From Helicobacter mustelae (lineage in GTDB: Bacteria; Campylobacterota; Campylobacteria; Campylobacterales; Helicobacteraceae): a stretch of 64,000 bases of DNA. Below are positions 54,086 through 64,000 of this stretch, in pieces. The notes beneath the pieces were generated by a model. It saw only the letters and a list, made by a program, of their open reading frames with translations. It was not told the origin of the DNA and did no database searches. Each line of letters begins with the position of its first letter. The first letter of the stretch is position 1. The stretch covers positions 620,001 to 684,000 of the forward strand of contig NZ_LS483446.1 of assembly GCF_900476215.1 (NCBI RefSeq). The letters are read 5' to 3'. The position numbers were made by a program, and so were the translations under genes.

Positions 54086-55452
54086 CAAAGACGCAACAAA
54101 ATCCCGCGCAATATTTTAAATCATTGCTGCAGGAGAATGGGATTGCAAAAGAAGCATTGGAAGTTTTTGCTCAAATTTGTGCCATCCCGCATCCAAGCGG
54201 TGATACCAAGGCGCTGCAGGAATGGATCTGTGAGCAGGTGCGCCCTTTTTGTGATATTGTGAAAATTGATGATGTTGGCAATATTTATTGCAGCAAGGGA
54301 GTGCCAAAAATTTGCCTGCAGGCCCATTATGACATGGTGTTAGTGGGTAAAAAAGAGCCCATTGCATTACGCTATGTGGACCAAAGTATGGGAGCGGTGG
54401 ATTCGAGTTTGGGTGCAGATAATGGTGTTAGCGTAGCATTGATGATTGTGCTTTTGCGATATTTTGAGCATTTTGAATGTGTATTCACCAATGATGAAGA
54501 GATTGGATTGCTTGGGGCACGTGGCTTGGATCTTCCTATTTGCGCAAAAATCTTATTGAATCTTGATTCTGAATTTTTTGGGAGTGTGGTCGCGGGTTGT
54601 GCTGGTGGATTTATCCTGGAAAACATCCTGACTCTCCCCCAAGATGAGGGGAAATATCCCTATGCCTATAGGATTTGTGCTCAAAATTTTTTGGGAGGGC
54701 ATAGTGGGATAGACATTCACAAATCGCGTAAAAATCCTATTTGCGAATTTTTCCATCAGTTTGCTCCTGTGCGGTATGGTATCTATTCTCTGCGTGCTGG
54801 GGAGTTTCACAACTCCATCCCTGTGAAATTTGAAATCGAGCTTGCTGCAGATAGGGAATTGGATGGATTTTTGGATGGATCTTTGGAGAGCTTTGAGATC
54901 CAAAAAATCCATCCACCAGCAAAAAAGATGTATGCAAAGTTGGAGCTAGAGAGCTATATTTGTGCACTGCAGCATGGAGTTTGGGAAAGGGATCTCTATG
55001 GAGTGAGCAATTCTTTGAATGTGGCAATGATAAGACAGGAAAATGAGAATTTTACCATTGCATTAATGGGCAGGGCAAATACCAATGGGGCTTTGCAGAA
55101 GAATCTGCAAGCTCAAATTTTACTTGCAAAAAAATATCATTGCGTGAGCAAAACTACAGAAATCTACACCCCCTGGGAGATCTCACAAGATATCTTGAAT
55201 TCAGACTTTTTGGCAGTAATCAAAGAGGCCTTTGCTTATCGGGCCATGTGTGTGGAAACCCTGCATGCGGGACTGGAATGTGGTGTTTTGGAAGAGCGAT
55301 TGGGGGAACTTGGGATTAAGGGCCTAGAGATTCTCTCCATAGGGCCTACGATTTTTTATCCTCATTCCCGGCGCGAGGTCCTTGATGTGCCAAGTTTCTG
55401 TGAATTTAGCGATGTGGTGGAGAGGGTGATGGCACATTATGCAAAAGCTTGA
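54082..55452 (+). CDS. pepD: Aminoacyl-histidine dipeptidase (M20 metallopeptidase)
   Basis: 456 residues. Metal ligands are seen in LQAHYDMVLVG, SLGADNGVSVALMI and FTNDEEIGLLGARGLDL; the dimerisation/lid region includes GGHSGIDIHKSRKNP. The C-terminus LSIGPTIFYPHSRREVLDVPS is typical of PepD. It hydrolyses Xaa-His and related dipeptides in the cytoplasm. Overlaps magIII by ATGA and coaE by 14 bases. Confidence 0.9.
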   Translation: MTKTQQNPAQYFKSLLQENGIAKEALEVFAQICAIPHPSGDTKALQEWICEQVRPFCDIVKIDDVGNIYCSKGVPKICLQAHYDMVLVGKKEPIALRYVDQSMGAVDSSLGADNGVSVALMIVLLRYFEHFECVFTNDEEIGLLGARGLDLPICAKILLNLDSEFFGSVVAGCAGGFILENILTLPQDEGKYPYAYRICAQNFLGGHSGIDIHKSRKNPICEFFHQFAPVRYGIYSLRAGEFHNSIPVKFEIELAADRELDGFLDGSLESFEIQKIHPPAKKMYAKLELESYICALQHGVWERDLYGVSNSLNVAMIRQENENFTIALMGRANTNGALQKNLQAQILLAKKYHCVSKTTEIYTPWEISQDILNSDFLAVIKEAFAYRAMCVETLHAGLECGVLEERLGELGIKGLEILSIGPTIFYPHSRREVLDVPSFCEFSDVVERVMAHYAKA

Positions 55453-56056
55453 GTATGGCGTAATTCTCACAGGTGGCATCGCCAGTGGAAAGAGCACGGC
55501 CATACAGATTATCAAAAGTCATGGCTATGACGTAATCGATGCAGATAGCATCGCGCATGACATTCTTGATGACCAAAGTGAGGTTGTGTGCCAAATCTTT
55601 GGGGAGGATGTGATGGTCCAAAATAGAGTCGATCGCAAAAAGCTTGGTGCCATTGTATTTGGCGATGCGAGCAAGCGGGTGGTTTTGGAAAGTTTCTTGC
55701 ATCCCAAGATTTTTGAAAAGATCAAAGAAGAAGCGCTGGGACTGGAAAAAGAAAAAAAGATTTATTTTCTAGACATTCCGCTGTATTTTGAAACACAAAG
55801 GCGCTATGAGGGAATGGGTGTGGTGTGTATCTATGTGGATGAGAAGACCCAGCTTGCTAGATTAATGCAGCGTAATGTCTTGAGTGTGCAAGAAGCAATG
55901 CAGAGAATCTCTGCGCAGATGTCTCTAGAGAAAAAACGAGAATGCAGTGACTTTGTTATTGATAATTCTGGGAGTCTTGAATGGCTGCGTTTGCAGGTTT
56001 TGGAGCTTATCGCAAAGCTAGAGTTGTTGAACAAAAATACCAAAGCAACAAAGTGA
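55439..56056 (+). CDS. coaE: Dephospho-CoA kinase
   Basis: Last step of coenzyme A synthesis. 205 residues. Walker A is ILTGGIASGKSTAIQII, followed by VIDADSIAHDIL, FLDIPLYFE and a lid region with RLMQRNVLSVQEAMQRISAQM. The start overlaps the pepD 3' end. It ends the flaA-side plus-strand cluster, convergent with ftsZ. Confidence 0.94.
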   Translation: MQKLEYGVILTGGIASGKSTAIQIIKSHGYDVIDADSIAHDILDDQSEVVCQIFGEDVMVQNRVDRKKLGAIVFGDASKRVVLESFLHPKIFEKIKEEALGLEKEKKIYFLDIPLYFETQRRYEGMGVVCIYVDEKTQLARLMQRNVLSVQEAMQRISAQMSLEKKRECSDFVIDNSGSLEWLRLQVLELIAKLELLNKNTKATK

Positions 56057-56353
56057 GCGCAGATCCTTGGCGAGGTTTTTAACTTTCTTAATTGGTGAGT
56101 CTTTTGAATTTCTACAGCTTTGCAATTTTAGCGGACTGAGATGCGAGGAAATCCCTGGTAAAATAAGCGAGCGTCACCGCAGAATTTCACAAACTTTGCA
56201 ATTTTAGCAATCTTATTGCTTGCTCGCGATTTTAATCTCTTCTTTAGCTTTCTTTGCAGTGTGGCTCATGGCTCTTCTTGTATCCTCCAGCTGCGTAAAC
56301 TTCTTGATCTCTCTTTTTGGGGGTAACCCCCCCCCTTTTTTTTATATGGATCC
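56057..56353. other. coaE-ftsZ spacer with a small minus-strand frame and poly-C tract
   Basis: Convergent gap of 297 bases. A 15-bp direct repeat CTTTGCAATTTTAGC occurs at 56118-56132 and 56194-56208. The minus strand is open from the C tract to a stop near 56217 and reads REIKKFTQLEDTRRAM followed by a Lys-rich end; no good start exists unless the homopolymer changes frame. Confidence 0.4.
56319..56343 (+). terminator. Terminator-like G5/C9/T8 element
   Basis: GGGGG, a TAA loop, then C9 (56327-56335) followed by T8 (56336-56343) forms a G-C stem with a T-run on the plus strand, fitting an intrinsic terminator for the coaE direction. It sits 10 bases from the ftsZ stop, so it may limit transcription into ftsZ antisense. 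The long C tract is slippage-prone. Confidence 0.6.
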
Positions 56354-57505
56354 TTAGTCTTTTTGGTTTCTCATCCAAGTGGGAGCATCCAGATCATCCA
56401 TATTGAAATCTTCACCTCCAACAATCTTAATCATCTGTTTGTTGAGATTGATGGGTTGGGAGATGCCGGCCTGATCCTTCACTGAGTTGGCAGGAGCTGT
56501 GGTGTTGTTGATGATTTCTTTTTCAAATCCCGTTGCAATAATGGTGACTTTTACTTGATCTTGCTGCATGTTTTCTGTTGTGCAGGTGCCAAATATGATG
56601 TCCGCATCCTCATTTGCCGCTTCATGGATGTAGGACATTGCTTGATTAATTTCGATCAAAGGATAATCACGATGCATTTCAAAAGAAACCAATGCACCCC
56701 TAGCACCCTTGATGGAAAGATTGTCAAATAATGGAGATTCGATGGCTTTTTTGACCGCTTCTAATGCTGCATCCTCTCCTATGGATTCTCCGATTCCCAT
56801 GAGAGCGAGACCTTTATGCTGCATGATAGTTCGAAGGTCGGCAAAGTCTGTATTAATGTCATTTTCTCCCTGATTGAGGATAATGTTAGAGATCCCATTT
56901 ACAGCGCGTGCCAAAACCGCATCGACCTCTTTGAAACTTTCTTTTATCCCGGTGTTTCTGCTGATGATGGAGAGGAGTTTGTCATTGGGGATTACGACAA
57001 TCCCATCGCTGTGCTTTCTCAATTCTTTCAATCCCTCTTCTGCAATCCTAGTGCGCTTATTTCCTTCCATTAAAAAAGGTTTGGTGACTACGGCAATCGT
57101 CAATGCCCCTACCTCCTGGGCAGCTTGTGCGATGATTGGCGCAGCTCCTGTGCCAGTGCCACCGCCAAGTCCTGCAGAAACAAATACAATATTGGCGCCA
57201 TTGAGATGTTCTTTGATTGTGTCATAGCTCTCTTGAGCAGAATCTCTCCCCACTTCAGGCTTGGCTCCAGCTCCAAGGCCTTTTGTGAGTTTTTCCCCGA
57301 GTTTAATCTTTTGTTTGGCAGGGGAATTATTGAGATGTTGAATATCTGTGTTAGCAGCAATTAGCGTAATTGCATCATTGATGCCAGAATGAAAGAGATG
57401 AGCAATCGCATTGGAACCACCTCCCCCAACTCCAACTGCAATGATTTTTGCTCCTGTTGAGCTTGTAACCTCTGTGAGATTGAATTGCGCTTGATTGTGT
57501 GCCAT
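56354..57505 (-). CDS. ftsZ: Cell division GTPase FtsZ
   Basis: Tubulin-like ring protein, 383 residues. Nucleotide binding: GVGGGGSNAI, AANTDIQHL and the tubulin signature AGLGGGTGTGAAPI. T7 loop region NTDFADLRTIM. The C-terminal conserved peptide appears as DDLDAPTWMRNQ, a variant of the usual IPxFLR tail that binds FtsA. It follows ftsA by 11 bases. Confidence 0.96.
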   Translation of the reverse strand: MAHNQAQFNLTEVTSSTGAKIIAVGVGGGGSNAIAHLFHSGINDAITLIAANTDIQHLNNSPAKQKIKLGEKLTKGLGAGAKPEVGRDSAQESYDTIKEHLNGANIVFVSAGLGGGTGTGAAPIIAQAAQEVGALTIAVVTKPFLMEGNKRTRIAEEGLKELRKHSDGIVVIPNDKLLSIISRNTGIKESFKEVDAVLARAVNGISNIILNQGENDINTDFADLRTIMQHKGLALMGIGESIGEDAALEAVKKAIESPLFDNLSIKGARGALVSFEMHRDYPLIEINQAMSYIHEAANEDADIIFGTCTTENMQQDQVKVTIIATGFEKEIINNTTAPANSVKDQAGISQPINLNKQMIKIVGGEDFNMDDLDAPTWMRNQKD

Positions 57506-57516
57506 TGATTTTCCTT

Positions 57517-58890
57517 TTAAAAGAGTTTTTCCATCATTTTTCTAAATGAGCTTTTGAGAGACTTGTCACCGCTATCTTGTTGCGCTATTATAACAGCTTT
57601 TTTAGTGTTTTTTTCTTCTTTTGGGAAATTATTTGTAAGATTGCTTAAATCCGTGTGTATATAATTTACATTCTCATTATGGGCAATTTCACTGTAGGTT
57701 TTATTGCTTTTATAGCGGATTGTATCTTTAGAATCTTTCTCGTAATTTGTGTGTTTTCCTATGCCATAAAGCAATAATCCAATGATGGTGGCATTGGTTT
57801 CATCCTTTGCGTCATCAGATAGTCCTTTGATTTCTATGGGCCTAGCAATGCGAATGGTTTTGTCATGAAAATATGCCTTGGCAATCATGATGATATTTTT
57901 GAGTTTACTCATTCCACCGGTTAGGACCAAGGTGGTGACCTGGTCTTTTAACTCACTTTTGTGCAAAAGATTAGAAAGGATGCTAAAAGTTTCCATTACT
58001 CTGAGATTCACAACTTCATAGATTTTCTCTTTGGTGACTCCAAAAGTCTCATCTTTTCCAATACATGGCACCTCTAGGATTTGATCTTCTTCTTTTTTGG
58101 GATATTGTGCTAGATCGATATGATGGAGTTTGATCTCCTCTGCAGCCAATTTTGTAGTATTGATGGTGAGAGATATATCAAGATTGATATTTTCTGCCCC
58201 CACGCTTAGATGGCTGTTGTGACGCATAGAATTATCCAGAGAAATCATCATATCACAGGTCTCTCCGCCCATGTCAATGCAGATGGCACCGAGATCTTTT
58301 TCATCATCTAGTAGAGTGGCGATGGAGGAAGCGTAAGAAGAAAGAACGATATTCTCGATTTCTACCCCTGCGGAATTGATGGTTTTTTTGAAGTTTTCTA
58401 GACTTGTTTTTTGCACTGCGACGATGTGCACAAAGATCTCTAGTCTCCTTCCAGACATACCCACAGGATCTTCTACATCATCCTGATCATCAAGTTTGAA
58501 GCGATAGGGGAGGATGTGGATGGCACTATATTCTCTGGTGATTGAGGAATTGTAGCTGGCTGCTTTTATGGCTCGATCCACTTCTTTTATGGTGATTTCA
58601 TCATTCACGGAATTAATGATGGCTGAGCTACTGAAGCTTTTTGTATAGGCGCCAGAAATGGAGACAATGGCCTTGGGGAACTCCTCTATGCCAGTGATTC
58701 TCTTGATTTCATCTAGTGCATTTTTGATGGATTGAGCAGCCAGCTCTATATTGGTGATCTTTCCCTTCCTGATACCCTGAGATTTTTGCTTGCTATACCC
58801 GATGATATAGGGTTCATTGTTTTTGATTTCTGCGATTGCTACACAAATTTTTGTTGATCCAATATCGATGGCTAAAATTCTGTTGTTCAA
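57517..58890 (-). CDS. ftsA: Cell division protein FtsA
   Basis: Actin-like protein that tethers FtsZ to the membrane. 457 residues. Phosphate-1 loop ILAIDIGSTKICVAIAEI at the N-terminus, the 1C-type domain (KAIVSISGAYTKSFSSSA), phosphate-2 GAICIDMGGETCDMMI and the adenosine motif TLVLTGGMSKLKNI. The C-terminal SSFRKMMEKLF helix is the membrane-targeting amphipathic segment. Overlaps the upstream gene by ATGA. Confidence 0.94.
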   Translation of the reverse strand: MNNRILAIDIGSTKICVAIAEIKNNEPYIIGYSKQKSQGIRKGKITNIELAAQSIKNALDEIKRITGIEEFPKAIVSISGAYTKSFSSSAIINSVNDEITIKEVDRAIKAASYNSSITREYSAIHILPYRFKLDDQDDVEDPVGMSGRRLEIFVHIVAVQKTSLENFKKTINSAGVEIENIVLSSYASSIATLLDDEKDLGAICIDMGGETCDMMISLDNSMRHNSHLSVGAENINLDISLTINTTKLAAEEIKLHHIDLAQYPKKEEDQILEVPCIGKDETFGVTKEKIYEVVNLRVMETFSILSNLLHKSELKDQVTTLVLTGGMSKLKNIIMIAKAYFHDKTIRIARPIEIKGLSDDAKDETNATIIGLLLYGIGKHTNYEKDSKDTIRYKSNKTYSEIAHNENVNYIHTDLSNLTNNFPKEEKNTKKAVIIAQQDSGDKSLKSSFRKMMEKLF

Positions 58891-60359
58891 TGGATTCTCC
58901 TGTTTTCAAGTTGATGATTGTTATAGATTTTGGCGGGATATTTTTTGGAAACATAATTTAATAATTCCTGAGAAATATATTGATTTTTGATGTTTTGTAC
59001 TATGGGAACCACATTCTCTGGGATTTGGTTGGGCAATTCTTGCTTGGTGATGCGATAAAGAAAGGCTTGAGAATCAAGCAGGACTACCCCGCTTTTTTCT
59101 GAGGACAAGAAGATATTGCGAATGACAAGGGGCGCATGTTTTTTGTCAAGATTTGAGAAATCTATTTCTCCTAGATTATTGATTTTGATGGTTTTTCCCT
59201 TAAAATTTGGGAGCTGTTTTTGCGCCAGTGCTTTAAGCTCTTCAAGCATGATTTGCTTTTGCAGATCTTTTCTGGCCTGTTCTTTTGCGCTTGCAAAATC
59301 TTTGGTATTTTTTTCTTGTTTGGTAATGACATTGCCAATGACGTAATCGCCCTGATAGAGAATAGGGTTGATGGTATCTCCTATCCTTGCATCTTTGAGT
59401 TGTGTGATTGTGTCTGCAGAAAGCTTCTCATCTAGAGCGATGGTGAGCTTTTGGGTTTTGAGATCTTTGAGCTCATTTTTTCGAAACTTCGGCTTGAGAC
59501 GTAGAGCGCTTTCCTTGGCTTTTTGATCTTGATAGTCCGCTTGGACTTTTTTCTCTACTTTTGAAAAATCCTGTAGTTGTCCGTTGGAATCCAAATAAAG
59601 AGTCTTGTTTTCGTTATAAAAATTCTGCAGCGAGGAGTTGTCAAATTCCTGCTTGGAAGGGGAGATTTTGGCTATTTCTAGTGTAACGGTGGCTGGGTTG
59701 GTGTAATTGGCCTTGTTTTTCTCCCAAAAATCTTTTAATTTTTGCTCCGTGATTTGCTGCTTAATCGGGCTTGTGGATAGCACTTCATACTCGATGGTAT
59801 CCGTCAGAGCAATGGATCCACCGATGCTTCTTCGCTCTAGTTGGGTGGTGGATGCAGGGAAAAATTCTAGGAGTTTTTGGATGAGCAGAGAATCTCGCAC
59901 GGATTGCTCGAAAAATTTTACATTGAGATTGTTGTTTTTTAAGACCTCTCGATAGAGCTTTTTGTCAAAGGTGCCATCGCGCTGGAAACTTTCATTTTTT
60001 TCAATTACTTCGATAATTTCGCGATCCTGCACCCGCAGCCCCAAATCCAGGGCGAAATTTTGCAACTGGGCTTTTTGGATGAGTTGTTGCAGGGTAATGT
60101 TATCAAGCTGGAAATTTTTAGCTTGATCCATATCAAGATCCCCTCCCACCATTTGATTGTACTCATTAAAAACTCTTTGAAAGGTGTATTGAAATTCTTG
60201 GTCAGAGATTTTGATCTTACCCACTTTTGCGACATTATTGCCAGCGAAAGAGATGTCGCTGGGATTCCAGCCTACCATCCCCGCAAAAACAAGGGCAATG
60301 ACGCTGACCCAGATAGTAACTACAAGATATTTTTTGTGGCGCTGCATCCATTCTAGCAT
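58887..60359 (-). CDS. Membrane-anchored SurA/PpiD-like periplasmic chaperone
   Basis: 490 residues. One N-terminal transmembrane anchor (YLVVTIWVSVIALVFAGMVG), then a SurA_N-like helical region (QEFQYTFQRVFNEYNQM, residues 50-180) and a long charged C-terminal part. A clear rotamase motif is not seen, so isomerase activity is doubtful. The gene precedes ftsA-ftsZ, as the equivalent hypothetical gene does in H. pylori; it probably helps fold outer membrane or division proteins in the periplasm. Confidence 0.82.
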   Translation of the reverse strand: MLEWMQRHKKYLVVTIWVSVIALVFAGMVGWNPSDISFAGNNVAKVGKIKISDQEFQYTFQRVFNEYNQMVGGDLDMDQAKNFQLDNITLQQLIQKAQLQNFALDLGLRVQDREIIEVIEKNESFQRDGTFDKKLYREVLKNNNLNVKFFEQSVRDSLLIQKLLEFFPASTTQLERRSIGGSIALTDTIEYEVLSTSPIKQQITEQKLKDFWEKNKANYTNPATVTLEIAKISPSKQEFDNSSLQNFYNENKTLYLDSNGQLQDFSKVEKKVQADYQDQKAKESALRLKPKFRKNELKDLKTQKLTIALDEKLSADTITQLKDARIGDTINPILYQGDYVIGNVITKQEKNTKDFASAKEQARKDLQKQIMLEELKALAQKQLPNFKGKTIKINNLGEIDFSNLDKKHAPLVIRNIFLSSEKSGVVLLDSQAFLYRITKQELPNQIPENVVPIVQNIKNQYISQELLNYVSKKYPAKIYNNHQLENRRIH

Positions 60360-61525
<1,166 letters not shown>

Positions 61526-61561
61526 ATGCGTGATATTGATAAAAATACAAGGAGTTAAAGA

Positions 61562-61771
61562 ATGAGAACAGAAGAGATTATTGCCAAGGCTTTGGAGCAA
61601 ACGTCCAATGATCGATATGTGCTTGCAAATATGGTATTTGTGCGCGTGAAGCAATTAGAAAATGGCGCCCGTCCTTTAGTGACACCTGCTGATGTAAAGG
61701 TAGATAAACTCTCTGATATTGCAATGAGGGAAATTGCTGAGGGCAAAATTCATATCGAAAAAATCAGTTAA
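61562..61771 (+). CDS. rpoZ: RNA polymerase omega subunit
   Basis: 69 residues. Omega assists assembly of the beta' subunit. RTEEIIAKALEQTSNDRYVLANMVFVRVKQLENG is the characteristic N-terminal helix pair, and AMREIAEGKIHIEKI the end. It sits between pyrH and spoT as in other epsilonproteobacteria; omega-SpoT linkage is widespread. The ribosome site is AAGGAG. Confidence 0.93.
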   Translation: MRTEEIIAKALEQTSNDRYVLANMVFVRVKQLENGARPLVTPADVKVDKLSDIAMREIAEGKIHIEKIS

Positions 61772-61794
61772 TTCTGTTTTTTCAAGGCATCCCG

Positions 61795-63948
61795 TTGAAT
61801 TTTTTGAATTTTCAGGAACTAGCAGCTATCAGGAATCCTGAGGAAGGTATCCAGCGACTCTTTAGCATCCTCACTCCCACAGATCGCATTAAGCAAGCCC
61901 TAGAGGTTGCGACAAAATATCATCAAGGTCAAAAACGCAAGAGTGGCGAACCCTACATCGTGCATCCTATTTGTGTGGCTTGCATCGTGGCATCTTATGG
62001 CAAAAATGAAGCTATGGTATGTGCGGCATTGCTGCATGATGTCGTTGAGGACACGGATTATCGCATTGAAGATGTGGAGCAGAATTTTGGCTTGGATGTG
62101 GCCATCCTTGTGGATGCATTAACCAAGATCTCTGAGGTGCGAAAAGAAGAGCTTCGGACTCAAACTCCAGAAAAGGTGATTATTGCCGCGCTTTCTTTTC
62201 GTAAGATGCTCGTGGCTGCTGTCAAAGATCCCCGTGCATTGGTCATAAAGATTAGCGATCGATTGCACAATATGCTCACATTGGATGCTCTGCCAGAAAA
62301 AAAGCAAAAAAGCATCTCTGAGGAAACACTTGTGGTATATGCCCCGATTGCTCATAGACTTGGGATCTCTTCGATAAAAAATGAGCTTGAGGATCGAGCG
62401 TTTTATTATCTCTTTCCTCAGGAGTATCAAAAGATCCAAAATTTTTTGGAACAGAATAATCACTCCTTTGCATCGAAATTGCAAACAGTCTCTGAGAACA
62501 TCCAGAGTCTCCTGCTTAAAAATGGTTTTACCCAGAATGAACTCAAGCTAGAAAAACGTCTTAAGCGTCCCTATTCCATCTATCTCAAAATGCAGCGCAA
62601 GGGTGTGGACATCGATGAGATCTTGGATTTGTTGGCAATTCGCATTATTGTCAATGATGTGACTTCTTGCTATAAGGTTCTTGGGATGATTCACTCTAAT
62701 TTCAAGCCCATTATGTCACGCTTCAAGGATTATATCGCCCTGCCAAAAGAAAATGGCTATCAAACCATCCACACCACTGTGTTTCATCAATCCATGGTGT
62801 ATGAGATACAGATCCGAACCTTTGATATGCATGCCAGTGCGCAATATGGAGTTGCAGCGCATTGGAAATACAAAAGTGGTGCTCTGGCTCCAAATATGGA
62901 TTGGTTGTATAATTTTGAATACCAAAATAATTCCATTGAAGAGTTTTATGAGCTGGCAAAAAATGATCTTTATCAAGAAGATATTGTGGTATTTTCTCCC
63001 GCAGGGGATACCTATACTCTTCCTGTGGGAGCGGTGGCTTTGGATTTTGCCTATGCGGTGCACTCTGAGGTGGGAGATAGCGCATTTCAGGCATATATCA
63101 ACAACCAAAAAACTTCGCTTTTGCAGGTGCTAAAGAGTGGAGATATTGTGCGCATCATCACTAGCAAAAATGCTCTGCCAAAATATACGTGGATAGAAGA
63201 AGTTAAGACTTCGCGCGCTAAAAGTTGCCTCAAAACCCAGCGCCAAAATCGAATTCGCGACATTGAAAATCGTGGCGCCATTGGGATTTTGGCCAATATT
63301 TTTGGCAAAAAATCTGGCATATTCAAACGTTTTCTTTCGATGAAGGGTTTGGTCACGCAAAATCTCTGGAAGATCACTCGGGATAAAAATGCGCTTTATG
63401 AAACCGTGGATTTTGTCAAAGAAAAACTCATTGCAGATCATGGGTTTTTTGTCAATTTTCGCTTAAAGATGATCAAAATCAAACCCTATAAACTCGATCG
63501 CTTCATCGTGCATAGCCCCAAAAATATCAAAGAAGTGCTATTTGATTGCTGCTGTCATCCCAAGTACGGAGATGAGATTTTGGGCATCTATGTCAATCAA
63601 TGTGCCATCGTGCATCATAAGCTTTGTGATAAACTCTATGAAGAACTCAATAACGGAGAGTCTTTGATTTTGTTTGTAGAATGGGTGCAGCATGCCCTGC
63701 CTTCTTTTAAGGCAATCATCGCCCTGGGAGATCGAAAGACAAGCATTACAAAATTAGTCAATATTTTGTCGCAAAATGGTAGCAATGTGATTGGATTAAA
63801 TTATGCGGCCTACAAGGATCAATTTTCTGTGCGCTGCGAAGTAATTTTTGAAAATGACAAAAAAAATGCCAAGAGAATCAAAGAACTCTTACAGCATCAC
63901 TACAAGATCATAGAATTCAAAAATATGCAGGACGCGTATCAAAAATAA
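61795..63948 (+). CDS. spoT: Bifunctional (p)ppGpp synthetase/hydrolase SpoT
   Basis: Stringent response enzyme, 717 residues starting with TTG. HD hydrolase domain at residues about 30-180 (HPICVACIVASYG, ALLHDVVEDTDY, ISDRLHNMLTL). Synthetase domain near 240-350 (RFKDYIALPKENGYQTIHTTV, EIQIRTFDMHASAQYGVAAHWKYK). TGS domain near 400-450 (VVFSPAGDTYTLPVGAVALDFAYAVHSEVG). C-terminal ACT-like region. Both active centres are present, as expected for the only RelA/SpoT protein in Helicobacter. Confidence 0.94.
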   Translation: MNFLNFQELAAIRNPEEGIQRLFSILTPTDRIKQALEVATKYHQGQKRKSGEPYIVHPICVACIVASYGKNEAMVCAALLHDVVEDTDYRIEDVEQNFGLDVAILVDALTKISEVRKEELRTQTPEKVIIAALSFRKMLVAAVKDPRALVIKISDRLHNMLTLDALPEKKQKSISEETLVVYAPIAHRLGISSIKNELEDRAFYYLFPQEYQKIQNFLEQNNHSFASKLQTVSENIQSLLLKNGFTQNELKLEKRLKRPYSIYLKMQRKGVDIDEILDLLAIRIIVNDVTSCYKVLGMIHSNFKPIMSRFKDYIALPKENGYQTIHTTVFHQSMVYEIQIRTFDMHASAQYGVAAHWKYKSGALAPNMDWLYNFEYQNNSIEEFYELAKNDLYQEDIVVFSPAGDTYTLPVGAVALDFAYAVHSEVGDSAFQAYINNQKTSLLQVLKSGDIVRIITSKNALPKYTWIEEVKTSRAKSCLKTQRQNRIRDIENRGAIGILANIFGKKSGIFKRFLSMKGLVTQNLWKITRDKNALYETVDFVKEKLIADHGFFVNFRLKMIKIKPYKLDRFIVHSPKNIKEVLFDCCCHPKYGDEILGIYVNQCAIVHHKLCDKLYEELNNGESLILFVEWVQHALPSFKAIIALGDRKTSITKLVNILSQNGSNVIGLNYAAYKDQFSVRCEVIFENDKKNAKRIKELLQHHYKIIEFKNMQDAYQK

Positions 63949-63958
63949 GGAGATGGAG

Positions 63959-64000
63959 ATGGCAATAGGGTTGCAGGAAGCAATGCAGGAGCTTAAGCGT
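63959..64000 (+). CDS. tyrS: Tyrosyl-tRNA synthetase, N-terminal fragment
   Basis: Only 14 codons are in the window, starting MAIGLQEAMQELKR after AAGGAGATGG. This opening and the position after spoT match tyrS in Helicobacter genomes. Too little sequence to show a catalytic motif. Confidence 0.6.
   Translation, partial: MAIGLQEAMQELKR

Overview
The window is a gene-dense, moderately AT-rich chromosome segment from an epsilonproteobacterium, almost certainly a Helicobacter other than H. pylori. Supporting signs are the four-subunit pyruvate:flavodoxin oxidoreductase operon, tandem Hof-type outer membrane proteins, a FlaA flagellin, a FecA-type receptor, a PabB-PabC fusion and several gene orders I know from H. 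pylori (pyrB-lipoprotein-tlyA-ribF-tkt-addB-ftsK, fliQ-murB, flaA-magIII, lpxK-nadE, ppiD-like-ftsA-ftsZ, pyrH-rpoZ-spoT-tyrS). From memory, the flagellin is closest to that of Helicobacter mustelae; this was not checked by a search. I see no rRNA, tRNA, CRISPR array, insertion sequence or prophage.

Layout. 1-4728: end of truA, rplM-rpsI, then porGDAB (pyruvate oxidation). 4820-11244: a small HTH protein, pabB/C-pabA (p-aminobenzoate for folate), acpP-fabF-accA (fatty acid synthesis) and mnmA (tRNA thiolation). 11245-16172: a fecA-like receptor behind a Fur-like box, followed by a frameshifted small membrane protein, then an fdhT/fdhU-like transporter and TusA pair. 16173-22078 (minus strand): a metallo-hydrolase, acnB, a deacetylase, purU and sppA. 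22303-26570: msrB, nnr, a DUF455 protein, a 30-residue membrane micro-ORF, a cyclophilin and a protease-fold-like exported protein rich in homopolymer tracts. 27017-29976: two tandem Hof-like porins.

30270-42338: the pyrB to ftsK block, interrupted between addB and ftsK by a minus-strand gene for an unusual protein (cold-shock-like domain, coiled coil, truncated pseudo-receiver). 42897-46401: trpCF-trpB-trpA without trpE/G/D, behind a promoter region with two poly-C tracts. 46623-49718: fliQ, murB, a TraF-like outer membrane protein and a tautomerase. 49972-51667: lpxK and nadE. 51819-56056: flaA, magIII, pepD and coaE. 56354-60359 (minus): ppiD-like, ftsA and ftsZ. 60806-64000: pyrH, rpoZ, spoT and the start of tyrS.

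Most of the window is housekeeping metabolism and cell envelope. The less ordinary material sits in the junctions: homopolymer tracts at the trp promoter, downstream of ftsZ and inside the 25.6 kb exported protein gene; several apparently decaying minus-strand reading frames in intergenic gaps; a micro-ORF with overlapping start and stop codons on both sides; and the cold-shock/pseudo-receiver gene. I did not find a large, clearly new multigene system.
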